Positions 1 through 6,781 of a stretch of DNA of 8,449 nucleotides are shown piece after piece (position 1 is the stretch's first letter; every line of letters starts with the position of its first letter). The DNA comes from Candidatus Zixiibacteriota bacterium. Its GTDB lineage: Bacteria; Zixibacteria; MSB-5A5; GN15; PGXB01. The notes beneath the pieces were generated by a model that saw only the letters and a program-made list of their open reading frames with translations, made no database searches and was not told the DNA's origin. A program made the translations under genes and the position numbers. The stretch lies in NCBI GenBank assembly GCA_026397495.1, contig JAPLUS010000367.1, positions 1-8,449 on the forward strand, written 5' to 3'.

Positions 1-466
1 TTTTCACCAATTCTTCAGCGGTCATTTGAGTTTTTGCCGATACCAGCGCTCGCGCCGCGGCCAACGCATAAGGTCCCCCGGAACCAATCGCTAAAATGCC
101 ATCATCGGGTTCTATGACTTCGCCCGAACCGGCAATCAACAGCGAATGCTTTTTATCCGCTACGGCCAGCAACGCCTCCAGTTTCTGAAGGTATTTATCG
201 GTCCGCCAATCTTTAGCCAATTCAACTGCCGCTCGGGGGAGATTACCGGCATACTCATCGATTTTTGTTTCAAACCGTTCAAACAGCGCCAAAGCATCAG
301 CGGCGGCTCCGGCGAATCCGGCCAGAATATCGTCGCCATGGAGCCGGCGAATTTTAACCGCCTTCGCTTTCATAATCGTCTCGCCGAAAGTTACTTGGCC
401 ATCACCTCCCATCGCCACCACCCCTTTATACCTTAAACCAAGTATGGTTGTCGCATGTATTATCAT
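1..466 (-). CDS. hslV: ATP-dependent protease peptidase subunit HslV (ClpQ), 3' end cut by window edge
   Basis: HslV is the threonine peptidase of the cytoplasmic HslUV (ClpYQ) protease; the HslU ATPase unfolds substrates and feeds them in. The 155 visible residues (family about 175-180) begin [15 protein letters not shown]. By family knowledge the short propeptide MIIHA is removed so that Thr6 becomes the catalytic N-terminal Thr1. The lysines at mature positions 28 and 33 are in place, followed by the conserved [35 protein letters not shown] and [19 protein letters not shown] blocks. The start is ATG at 466, preceded by AGGAAG eight bases upstream; this Shine-Dalgarno overlaps the xerC stop codon, with only 13 bases between the genes, which suggests translational coupling. 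A xerC-hslV pair is a familiar arrangement (codV-clpQ in Bacillus), and hslU would be expected just beyond the left edge. The C-terminus is missing only because the window ends. Confidence 0.97.
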   Translation of the reverse strand, partial: MIIHATTILGLRYKGVVAMGGDGQVTFGETIMKAKAVKIRRLHGDDILAGFAGAAADALALFERFETKIDEYAGNLPRAAVELAKDWRTDKYLQKLEALLAVADKKHSLLIAGSGEVIEPDDGILAIGSGGPYALAAARALVSAKTQMTAEELVK

Positions 467-479
467 AATCGATTCTTCC

Positions 480-1370
480 TTAAGCCCGAGGATGGGCTTT
501 GTTGTAAACAGACTTTAACCGCTCCGTTGTTATATGAGTATATTTCTGGGTCGTCGCCAGAGAACTATGTCCCAATATTTCCTTTATAGCCAATATATCG
601 GCTCCATTTTCAAGCATATGCGTTGCAAAACTGTGGCGCAACATATGGGGCGTTACCCGTTTCCCCAATTGGGCGCAATATTTCTTCACAATTCGATCAA
701 CTGAACGAACTGTCATCGGCTCGCCCCTATAATTAAGAAACAGATAACCACCGTTATGCGGTTTACCGACGATAAATTCAGCACGAATCTCAAGATAACG
801 TCCCAAATTCTCGGAAAGCGTGTCTCCATAAGGGACAGCTCTTTGTTTATTCCCTTTGCCAAGAACACTAATGATATGCCTTCCAAAATCAGCATCCTGC
901 AACCTCAACGAGGCCATCTCCGCTCGCCGGATGCCGGAGAGATAGAATAGAGAAACCATCATATAATCGCGCCAGCCAAGATAGGTATCTTTCTGGAGAT
1001 ATTCAAAAAGTTCTTCAGCTTCCTTTTGCGACAGAAAGTCGGGAATTTTTTCGGTATATTTTAGCTTGCTTAGTTTGCATAAGTACATATCAAATTTCTT
1101 TTCCTGCATCAGATAGCGCTGAAAACCGGTCAGCGCCGAAATAAAACCGGCTAAGGTTCTAACAGAAACCGATTCTCCACGCCGTTGTGACAGAAATTTG
1201 CGTAACAGGATGGCATTGGTCTTGGGATTGGGACTGGCTTTCTTATATTCTTGCTCGAGAAAATCTATCCATGGAAGAAGGCCATGACGATAGGTATCAA
1301 TCGAACCCGGGGAAAGTCGCCCCTTTTCAGACAGATATTGGAGATAGTTTTTCAAAGCTTCTTTAAGCAT
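480..1370 (-). CDS. xerC: Tyrosine recombinase XerC/XerD family (chromosome dimer resolution)
   Basis: This is a site-specific tyrosine recombinase of the Xer type, which resolves chromosome dimers at dif near the terminus; 296 residues, the normal family length. An N-terminal SAM-like core-binding domain (about 5-95) is followed by the catalytic domain (about 110-285). All catalytic residues are visible: Arg148 (SGIRRAE), Lys172 (GKGNKQR), His242 and Arg245 ([13 protein letters not shown]), His268 (ILGHSS) and the nucleophile Tyr277 (TTQKYTHI). I chose ATG at 1370. An in-frame TTG at 1379 would add three residues but lies upstream of the transcription start predicted from the promoter at 1380-1408. 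No Shine-Dalgarno is visible, consistent with a near-leaderless mRNA. The gene sits between topA and hslV, which favours the name xerC. A XerD role or a single-Xer system cannot be excluded because the rest of the genome is unseen. Confidence 0.93.
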   Translation of the reverse strand: MLKEALKNYLQYLSEKGRLSPGSIDTYRHGLLPWIDFLEQEYKKASPNPKTNAILLRKFLSQRRGESVSVRTLAGFISALTGFQRYLMQEKKFDMYLCKLSKLKYTEKIPDFLSQKEAEELFEYLQKDTYLGWRDYMMVSLFYLSGIRRAEMASLRLQDADFGRHIISVLGKGNKQRAVPYGDTLSENLGRYLEIRAEFIVGKPHNGGYLFLNYRGEPMTVRSVDRIVKKYCAQLGKRVTPHMLRHSFATHMLENGADILAIKEILGHSSLATTQKYTHITTERLKSVYNKAHPRA

Positions 1371-1379
1371 AACTATCAA

Positions 1380-1408
1380 ATGATACCGGAATTTTCCAAT
1401 AAGGTCAA
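1380..1408 (-). promoter_or_regulatory. Candidate sigma-70 type promoter for xerC-hslV
   Basis: Read on the minus strand, TTGACC (1408-1403, five of six matches to the -35 consensus) is followed by a 17-base spacer and TATCAT (1385-1380, five of six matches to the -10 consensus). The expected transcription start is A1374 or G1373, only three or four bases before the xerC ATG at 1370. The promoter lies in the one sizeable gap of the operon, between topA and xerC, and would let xerC-hslV be expressed independently of the upstream genes. It is a sequence match only. Confidence 0.55.
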
Positions 1409-3468
1409 ATCAAAACTCTTATAATAATCTACGAGCTTTAAGGGATTGGACAGTAATTAGACGGGCTCTTATTTTTCCGGAACAACTTTATGCCGGCAGG
1501 AGGGGCAAGTGTAATAAAGACCGCTTTTCTGAGAAAATTTTTCAACCAAATAAGAGTAAGCGCAATTAGGGCAGGGGCTATTCACCGGTTTATACCAGCT
1601 GACAAAGTCACATTTGGGATAATTGGAGCATCCATAGAAAACCTTTTTCCTTTTTGATCGCTTCTCAATCACATCGCCGCCGCAACTTTTGGGACATTTT
1701 ATTCCGGTCGGAATCGGCTGAGTATTACGGCAGTTTGGATAAGCCGAGCAGGCCAAAAATCGGCCAAAACGGCCGGTCTTGATAACCATGGGAGAACCGC
1801 ATTTCCCACATTTAAGATCAGTTTCCGTTTCTTCTCTTTCTGATTCAAGAGGTCTGGTTGTCTTGCAGTCGGGATAAGCCGAACAGGCTAAAAACCGACC
1901 ATTACGGCCCCATTTTATAACCATCGGTGAACCGCATTTTTCACATTTTTCATCCGTCTCTTCAATAAGGGATGCTTTTATCTCTTTCTGTCTCTTGGTC
2001 AATTTCCCCAGGGTTTTCTCAAAGGGAGCATAAAATTCTCTTATAACATCAATCCAGTCTTCTTTACCGGTTTCAATTTGATCAAGATCATCTTCCATCC
2101 GAGCCGTAAATTTGATATCAAATATGTTGGGGAAGCTTTCTACCAGTATCTTACTAACGGTTTTACCCAGTTCCGTCGGGAAAAGGCGATGCTCCTTGGA
2201 TTCAACATATTTCCGTTCCAGTAGAGTCGAGAGAATCGAAGCATAGGTTGAAGGACGACCGATACCTTCGGCCTCCAGGGTTTTGACCAGCATCGCTTCC
2301 GAAAACCGCGCCGGCGGTTTAGTAAAATGTTGGGATGGTTTAATTTCTTTCAACCAGAGTTGGTCACCGGTTTTAAGATCAGGAATGGAATCAACCAGAT
2401 CATTCTCGCCATTTTGCCCATTTTCCTTGGTTTCTTGATAGATCTTCAAAAAACCGTCAAATCTTAAAGTCTGGGTATTGGAGCGAAATAAGAATCGCCC
2501 GGCCGTAATGTCGACTGAGGTGGTATCATATACAGCCGAAGCCATCTGGCAAGCTACAAAGCGGTTCCAGATAAGAGAATATAATTTCAGTTGATCTTTG
2601 GTAAGATGCTTATTGATTTTCTCCGGCGGATGATCAACATAGGTCGGACGGACGGCTTCATGAGCATCCTGACTGCCCTTTTTCGCACTGTATCTCACAG
2701 CCATCTTTGGCAAATAGGGAACTCCAAAATTGGATTTAATATATTCCCTGACCGCATCAATCGCCTCATTGGAAAGTCGGGTTGAGTCAGTGCGCATATA
2801 GGTTATCAAACCGGTTGGCCCCTCTTTGCCCAAATCAACACCTTCATATAGTTGTTGGGCAATTATCATCGTCTTTTTGGGCGAAAAATACAAAGCCCGA
2901 GCCGCTTCCTGCTGGAGAGTGCTGGTAATAAACGGGGGGTATGGTTTTCTTATCTTCTGAGAGTTGGTTACCGAGGCCACCCGGAATTCGGTCTGTTTCA
3001 ATTCATCCGCAATTTTATTGGCCTCGGGTTCATTACCTATTTGCGGTTTGGCATCATCGACCTTAACCAATCTCGAGAGTATCTGATTTTTATCCCGGTC
3101 GGCCAGAAGGGCTTCAATTTCCCAGTACTCTTCAATTATAAAAACTTCAATCTCCCGATCGCGTTCACATATAATCCGAAGTGCCACTGACTGTACCCGT
3201 CCCGCCGAAAGCCCCCGGGCAACCGTTTTCCAGAGGAAAGGTGAAACTTTATATCCCACCAAGCGGTCGAGTACTCGCCGTGCCTGTTGTGCATTAATCA
3301 GATTAAGGTCAAGAGCCCGCTTATGTTTAAGCGCTTCGATAACCGCCGCTTTGGTAATTTCGTTAAAGGTAACACGGGTTATATTCTTGAACCCCTTCAG
3401 TTGCTGAGCGATATGCCAAGCAATGGCTTCTCCCTCGCGGTCGGGGTCGGGGGCGAGATAGATAATAT

Positions 3469-3498
3469 CCGAATTATTGGCGGAATTTTTTAATTCGG
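3469..3498. repeat. Second, overlapping 8-bp inverted repeat at the topA junction
   Basis: CCGAATTA at 3469-3476 and TAATTCGG at 3491-3498 are perfect reverse complements with a 14-base loop. This hairpin overlaps and competes with the 11-bp one at 3479-3518, so the junction is unusually rich in foldback potential. Confidence 0.7.
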
Positions 3499-3518
3499 CA
3501 AAATCTCAAAATTCCGCC
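3479..3518. repeat. Perfect 11-bp inverted repeat bracketing the topA deletion junction
   Basis: GGCGGAATTTT at 3479-3489 is the exact reverse complement of AAAATTCCGCC at 3508-3518, leaving an 18-base loop (3490-3507). The two arms encode native-looking TopA sequence on either side of the missing segment (GRNFE on one side, KNSA on the other), so the deletion junction lies within the loop. There is no following T-run on the minus strand, so it does not look like a terminator. Confidence 0.85.
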
Positions 3519-3589
3519 CAAGAAATTTTTTAAGGGTCCGCGATTTCGCCGGTGACTCCACAATCAGAAGACTTCTTATCATAGATACT

Positions 3590-3811
3590 TCATTTTGCCG
3601 GCGGACGTCTAAACTTGATCTTTCCAGCGGATAAGTCCTGAAGGGCCAGCGTGGTTATCTTGCGACCTTCAACAGTAATGTTCTCCTCCGCCATTCTTTC
3701 TAACTGGGCCAGGCGGAAAGAATTTATCTGACGCGCCCTTTGAGCGGCGACCAAAACTGCCTCATAGCGGTTCTCAGTTATTTTGTCAATCTCATCAAAC
3801 TGTAGTTTCAC
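3590..3811 (-). CDS. rpoZ: DNA-directed RNA polymerase omega subunit
   Basis: Omega is the small RNA polymerase subunit that helps fold and assemble the beta' subunit. This 73-residue protein carries the family hallmark ENRYEAVLVAAQRARQIN (residues 13-30), then the helix with RLAQLERMAEE and a short C-terminal tail ending RRPPAK. It is a little shorter than E. coli omega (91 residues), but such lengths are common in other phyla. The start codon is GTG at 3811, made convincing by a very strong Shine-Dalgarno (GGAGGAG, 3823-3817) five bases upstream. It lies 27 bases after gmk, the classic gmk-rpoZ pairing, and seven bases before topA, so it is clearly inside the operon. Confidence 0.95.
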   Translation of the reverse strand: MKLQFDEIDKITENRYEAVLVAAQRARQINSFRLAQLERMAEENITVEGRKITTLALQDLSAGKIKFRRPPAK

Positions 3812-3816
3812 AATAG

Positions 3817-3823
3817 CTCCTCC
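3817..3823 (-). promoter_or_regulatory. Strong ribosome binding site deciding the GTG start of rpoZ
   Basis: GGAGGAG on the minus strand is separated by CTATT from the GTG at 3811-3809. This is the strongest Shine-Dalgarno in the operon and fixes the non-ATG start. It may raise omega synthesis relative to its neighbours on the same mRNA. Confidence 0.8.
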
Positions 3824-3838
3824 AATGAGTTCAAGTGA

Positions 3839-4450
3839 TTAACCGACAATACGGTTGATATGTTCCAAGTCAAGATTGTCAAATCGACAGGGAAGTGATT
3901 TGATAATCATCACCACTTCATCAACAGCGGTATTGAGGATTTTATTGACGACAACATATTCAAATTTTCTATATAATTTCATTTCATTAAGGGCGCGTTC
4001 TTGCCGAATCTTTAAATGCTTATCGTCCTCAGTCCCCCTCAGCTTTAATCTATGCTTCAATTCTTTCTTACTAGGCGGTAGAATAAAAATAGTCGCCGCC
4101 ATAGGATATTTCTTTTTTAGTTTAAAAGCTCCTTTGACATCAACATCAAGCACCATCGTCTTCCCTCCAAAAAGAGCCTCATCGAGCGGTCGACGGGGAG
4201 TGCCGTAATAGTAGTGATGCACCTGACATGATTCGGCAAATTCGCCCCGCCTTCGTCTTTTTATAAATTCAGGGTGGGAAACAAAATAGTATTCGCGTCC
4301 ATTCCTTTCATTCTTGCGCCTTGGCCGGGTAGTCACCGAGATCGAAAACTTCCAGCCATTCCTTTTGTTATGAGGTGAAAGAAGCCTACGGCAGAGGGAG
4401 CTTTTGCCGCCGCCCGAAGGGGATGATATGATAATTATTTTCCCTTGCAT
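3839..4450 (-). CDS. gmk: Guanylate kinase
   Basis: Guanylate kinase phosphorylates GMP (and dGMP) with ATP to GDP, an essential step towards GTP and the (p)ppGpp pool in the cytoplasm. The 203 residues match the family length. The P-loop is SSPSGGGKSS (residues 9-18); the usual first glycine of GPSGxGKS is serine here. The GMP-binding region follows: FSISVTTRPRR (35-45), REYYFVS (52-58), the YYGTPRRPLDEAL segment (81-93) and LDVDVKGA (101-108). The lid and arginine-rich part is KLRGTEDDKHLKIRQERA (136-153). The start is ATG at 4450, with AAGG about 12 bases upstream, a rather long spacing. It lies 20 bases after yicC and 27 bases before rpoZ. Co-transcription of yicC, gmk and rpoZ is widespread in bacteria, which supports all three calls. 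Confidence 0.96.
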   Translation of the reverse strand: MQGKIIIISSPSGGGKSSLCRRLLSPHNKRNGWKFSISVTTRPRRKNERNGREYYFVSHPEFIKRRRRGEFAESCQVHHYYYGTPRRPLDEALFGGKTMVLDVDVKGAFKLKKKYPMAATIFILPPSKKELKHRLKLRGTEDDKHLKIRQERALNEMKLYRKFEYVVVNKILNTAVDEVVMIIKSLPCRFDNLDLEHINRIVG

Positions 4451-4470
4451 TTATGATTCAATCCTTATCA

Positions 4471-5346
4471 TTATTCTATATTTTGAATCTGTTCTCGGAT
4501 TTTTTCAATTTCCTCTTTAAGTTGAAGCACTACTTTTGATGCCACCGCGCCGGCCATTTTAGCGCCGATGGTATTCGCCTCCCGATTTAATTCCTGAAGC
4601 AAAAAATTTAGCCTCTTCCCGACCGGACCGGCCTTTTTGATATCCGCAATAAATTGTTTAAGATGGCTCCTAAAACGGACACATTCTTCAGTTATATCGG
4701 AACGTTCGGCCAGATAGGCCACTTCTTCTTCAAACCTGGCTCCCTCCAAAGTTTTATTATCAAGAACTTCTTTCATTCGCCGAGAGAGTTTATCACGATA
4801 TATGGCTAAATTTTGGGGCGAGGATTTTTCTATTTCTCCGATATCGCGGGATAACTTATTTAATCGTAACAAAATATCTTGCTTAAGGTTATTTCCCTCT
4901 TCCATACGCATAGCCATCAGTGTCTCAATGGCTTTAGTGACGGTAGTTTTCAATATTGGCCAGAGTCTTTTCTCTAGATCATTAATTCTTTCCACCTTAA
5001 AAATGTCGGGGATGGTGAGCAGATGAGCAATTTCAATCTCTCCTGCCAAACGATATTTCTTTTTCAAACTAATCAGTTGTTTATATGCCTCATCGGCCAG
5101 ATTCCTGTTGACAGCCAATCGATCGATACCAAAACCATAATCTTCATAATTAATCGTAAGATTTATCTTCCCCCTGCTTAATTGAGAGGCTACCAATTCT
5201 TTAACCCGGGGTTCCAAAAATATCAATTGCTTCGGAAGGCGAAAAGAATATTCCAGAAATCGATTATTGACCGAACTCATTTCCACCGTAAACGTCAATT
5301 CTTTCGTCTTGAAGTCCGCTCTTCCATAACCGGTCATCGAATTCAT
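4471..5346 (-). CDS. yicC: YicC family endoribonuclease / stress-associated protein
   Basis: This is a member of the YicC/YloC family, whose characterised members are endoribonucleases linked to small-RNA turnover and stationary-phase fitness. The 291 residues are the normal length. The N-terminal signature is MNSMTGYGRADF with SVNNRFLEYSFRLP at about 25-38 (YicC-like domain). The C-terminal DUF1732 domain includes FEEEVAYLAERSDITEE, GKRLNFLLQELNREANT and the very typical end REQIQNIE. The start ATG at 5346 is supported by GAGG eight bases upstream. It is the first gene of the leftward operon, with a good promoter just upstream, and gmk follows after 20 bases. The catalytic assignment comes from the family, not from residues I can verify here. 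Confidence 0.95.
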   Translation of the reverse strand: MNSMTGYGRADFKTKELTFTVEMSSVNNRFLEYSFRLPKQLIFLEPRVKELVASQLSRGKINLTINYEDYGFGIDRLAVNRNLADEAYKQLISLKKKYRLAGEIEIAHLLTIPDIFKVERINDLEKRLWPILKTTVTKAIETLMAMRMEEGNNLKQDILLRLNKLSRDIGEIEKSSPQNLAIYRDKLSRRMKEVLDNKTLEGARFEEEVAYLAERSDITEECVRFRSHLKQFIADIKKAGPVGKRLNFLLQELNREANTIGAKMAGAVASKVVLQLKEEIEKIREQIQNIE

Positions 5347-5377
5347 AAATTATGCCTCGGTTAAAATTGGTTAATCT

Positions 5378-5408
5378 ATTAAAATATGAAGAATAGTTTC
5401 TTTGTCAA
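5378..5408 (-). promoter_or_regulatory. Candidate sigma-70 promoter for the yicC-gmk-rpoZ-topA operon
   Basis: On the minus strand a perfect TTGACA (5408-5403) is followed either by TATTTT (5386-5381, spacer 16) or by TTTAAT (5383-5378, spacer 19). The surrounding sequence is very AT-rich. The yicC ATG lies about 30 bases downstream of the -10 options, leaving a short leader that holds the GAGG ribosome binding site. The -35 is exact; which -10 is used cannot be settled by eye. Confidence 0.55.
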
Positions 5409-5435
5409 CCATTTATCATTAACCTTTTGTCATTT

Positions 5436-5452
5436 TTGGCAAGATTATTGCC
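5436..5452 (+). promoter_or_regulatory. Possible sigma-54 type -24/-12 element or palindromic operator
   Basis: TTTGGCAAGATTATTGCC carries TGGCA and TTGC with the GG and GC pairs exactly 12 bases apart, the defining spacing of RpoN promoters; two consensus positions mismatch. A start near 5463 would give a 166-base leader before the ECF sigma gene. The same bases form a palindrome (GGCAA-GATTA-TTGCC), so a repressor or activator site is an equally good reading. No enhancer-binding protein gene is in the window. Confidence 0.25.
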
Positions 5453-5514
5453 ACAATAGATTCAATAAAACCTGACTGATTTGCCGAAACAACAACCTCT
5501 CGCCCAAAAAAAAG

Positions 5515-5542
5515 TTGACATTAGAGAAGCGGGGGGTAATTT
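5515..5542 (+). promoter_or_regulatory. Weak sigma-70-like match upstream of the ECF sigma gene
   Basis: A perfect TTGACA (5515-5520) is followed after 16 bases by TAATTT (5537-5542), which matches the -10 consensus at only three of six positions. The G-run in the spacer is unusual. It would give a leader of about 80 bases. It is listed because the sigma operon must have a promoter in this region and this is the best -35 facing it. Confidence 0.25.
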
Positions 5543-5628
5543 AAGGGCTGATGGGAATCAATTAAGCTTGCACAAAAAACAGACCTATAACGTCAAAATG
5601 TTGACCATCAACAATACCGGATCCAATA

Positions 5629-6195
5629 ATGAATAAAGACTTAGAGGATCTGGTAAAAGATTTTACAAAGGGAGACCATGCGGCCTTTGCCGAACTGGTC
5701 AGGAGGTATAAGAAAAAAGTCTATTCGGTAGCCTACCGGATACTGAAAAACCATCTCGACGCCGATGATGTGACCCAGGAAGCATTTGTTCGGATTTATG
5801 AGAAACGCCGCGAATTAAGGGCCGTTAGCTACTTCTCCGGCTTTCTTCTAAGAATTGCCACGAATTACTCCATTGACCTCGTCCGCAGAAGGCAGAAAAG
5901 ATTTATTTCGGTCGAAGATGAGACAGAAAATTTGCCATCGGTGCAAACTGAAATGGCCAATAAGATTGCCGGACCAGATCGAGATATAGAGAACCGTGAA
6001 TTAGGAGATATAATTGATCGCGCTATCGATACATTACCGCCGCGGCAAAAGCTTGCTATCATTTTACATGATGTCGAAGGTTACTCGATGACGGAGGCGG
6101 CGATGGCTCTTGATTGCCCTGAGGCGACCATCAGATCGAATCTGCATATCGCCAGGGCTAAATTGAGGAAATGGCTGGTCAAAAGATTGAAATAA
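5629..6195 (+). CDS. ECF-type RNA polymerase sigma factor (RpoE-like sigma-70 family)
   Basis: This is a 188-residue extracytoplasmic-function sigma factor that directs RNA polymerase to a stress or envelope regulon. Region 2 spans about 18-90: FAELVRRYKKKVYSVAYRIL, then the core-binding 2.2 helix DADDVTQEAFVRIYEKR (44-60) and the 2.3-2.4 promoter-melting part ending DLVRRRQKR. A linker with many acidic residues (95-125) leads to region 4 (134-181): LPPRQKLAIILHDVEGYS followed by the helix-turn-helix MTEAAMALDCPEATIRSNLHIARAKLRK. The start ATG at 5629 has only a weak GGAT upstream. The stop lies nine bases before the anti-sigma gene, the standard sigma/anti-sigma pairing. The exact ECF subgroup and target promoter cannot be stated from the sequence alone. 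Confidence 0.95.
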   Translation: MNKDLEDLVKDFTKGDHAAFAELVRRYKKKVYSVAYRILKNHLDADDVTQEAFVRIYEKRRELRAVSYFSGFLLRIATNYSIDLVRRRQKRFISVEDETENLPSVQTEMANKIAGPDRDIENRELGDIIDRAIDTLPPRQKLAIILHDVEGYSMTEAAMALDCPEATIRSNLHIARAKLRKWLVKRLK

Positions 6196-6204
6196 GGAGA
6201 AAAG

Positions 6205-6780
6205 ATGATCTGTCGCCACACAGAGACATATTTCGATGATTATATCGAGGGAAAATTGAATCCGCAAGATAAGACTCGGCTGGAAGAGCACCTTCGAGAT
6301 TGCTCTGAATGCCGGGAATATGTCGAGCAAGAGAAGGAATTGATGCAATTGCTAAAAACCGTTCCTCTGGCCGACCCGGGAGAGGCCTATTGGCAGCATT
6401 TGGAAAACTCTATTTTTGCCCGGACTATCAGTCAACCGGAGGTCGAGACCGGTAAGTCAGAATATATTTTTACTCACCCGATAAAGGCGATGAGGAGACA
6501 TATCCTCCCAGTGGCGGCCGTGATAATTCTCCTGATTATTTCACTGGCGCTGGTAGAAAGCCATTTCTCGTCGTGGCCGTTATCGGCTAGATGGCAGAAC
6601 CAGAAAGCTTACAATGCCACCCTTATCGGAAATTACAATACTACCGTTCTAATCGAGCAACCGCGCAGCGAAATTGAATCAGATCTGCTTGGCTCCCTCA
6701 TCTTGTCGGCGCCGGGTTCAGCTATCCATAATTTGGCCGTCTTGGAGCAATTGAGTAATCTCAAGCCGGAGGCGAATTAA
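6205..6780 (+). CDS. Membrane-anchored zinc-finger anti-sigma factor (ZAS / zf-HC2 type)
   Basis: This protein probably binds and silences the ECF sigma factor encoded just before it. The N-terminal 40 residues form an anti-sigma zinc-finger domain: Cys3, then EEHLRDCSECREYV giving His29-x3-Cys33-x2-Cys36, a set of four possible zinc ligands. A cytoplasmic linker (about 41-98) precedes one hydrophobic segment (about 99-118, HILPVAAVIILLIISLALVE) preceded by MRR, so the N-terminus should be inside. About 70 residues (119-191) then lie outside and have no domain I recognise; they could sense a signal or be the target of regulated proteolysis. AAGGAG eight bases upstream marks the start. The stop is a single base from the next gene. 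Anti-sigma function is inferred from the domain and pairing. Confidence 0.88.
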   Translation: MICRHTETYFDDYIEGKLNPQDKTRLEEHLRDCSECREYVEQEKELMQLLKTVPLADPGEAYWQHLENSIFARTISQPEVETGKSEYIFTHPIKAMRRHILPVAAVIILLIISLALVESHFSSWPLSARWQNQKAYNATLIGNYNTTVLIEQPRSEIESDLLGSLILSAPGSAIHNLAVLEQLSNLKPEAN

Positions 6781-6781
6781 T

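Larger units (their letters stand above)
1469..3582 (-). pseudogene. topA: DNA topoisomerase I (type IA), interrupted by an internal deletion and frameshift in the Toprim domain
   Basis: TopA relaxes negatively supercoiled DNA by transient cleavage through a tyrosine. The gene starts at ATG 3582, seven bases after rpoZ, with the normal start of Toprim (MIRSLLIVESPAKSRTLKKF, containing the catalytic Glu). After LGRNFEILPN it hits a TAA at 3492-3490. Homology resumes in another frame at ELKNSANNSD and runs through the metal-binding APDPDREGEAIAWH, the core, the active-site tyrosine (GLITYMRTDS, codon 2800-2798) and four C-terminal Cys4 zinc ribbons to TAA at 1471-1469. About 40 residues normally between these pieces, including the conserved GHxxDLP segment, are absent, with a net loss of 3n+1 bases. 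The downstream frame is open for about 670 codons and shows no other damage, so the lesion is recent or artefactual. A product started inside the downstream frame, for example at TTG 3262, would lack Toprim and could not be a working topoisomerase. Confidence 0.88.
5347..5628. other. Divergent intergenic region between the yicC operon and the ECF sigma operon
   Basis: These 282 bases contain no plausible gene on either strand. They hold the outward-facing yicC promoter (5378-5408), a GGCAA/TTGCC palindrome (5438-5452) that also fits a sigma-54 element, and a weak sigma-70-like match facing the sigma gene (5515-5542). I could not find a convincing ECF-type promoter (GAAC ... CGTC spaced 16-17) that would indicate autoregulation. 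A TATAAC at 5586-5591 has no partner -35 at usual spacing. Confidence 0.7.

Noticed and set aside
146..436. 96-codon open frame on the plus strand
   Set aside because: Antisense to hslV, which is unambiguous by motif.
1412..1439. Possible hairpin (AAAGCTC with GAGTTTT) downstream of topA on the minus strand
   Set aside because: The stem is short and AT-rich with a G-U pair and a 14-base loop, and no clean T-run follows; too weak to call a terminator.
2852..3190. 112-codon open frame on the plus strand
   Set aside because: Antisense shadow of the topA core, whose frame is strongly supported by homology.
3287..3493. 68-codon open frame on the plus strand
   Set aside because: It lies opposite the Toprim coding sequence of topA and has no recognisable protein features or ribosome binding site.
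3490..3500. A-rich stretch as a programmed frameshift site in topA
   Set aside because: A frameshift would join the two frames but could not supply the roughly 40 missing conserved residues.
3855..4208. 117-codon open frame on the plus strand
   Set aside because: Antisense to gmk; its serine/leucine-rich composition is typical of a reverse-strand shadow.
5568..5591. TTGCAC and TATAAC as a promoter for the sigma gene
   Set aside because: The spacer is only 12 bases, too short for sigma-70 recognition.
5554..5597. GGAATC and CGTCAAA as an autoregulatory ECF promoter
   Set aside because: The elements are about 30 bases apart instead of the 16-17 expected for ECF promoters.
6064..6348. 94-codon minus-strand frame across the sigma/anti-sigma boundary
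   Set aside because: It overlaps two well-supported genes on the other strand and shows no recognisable features.
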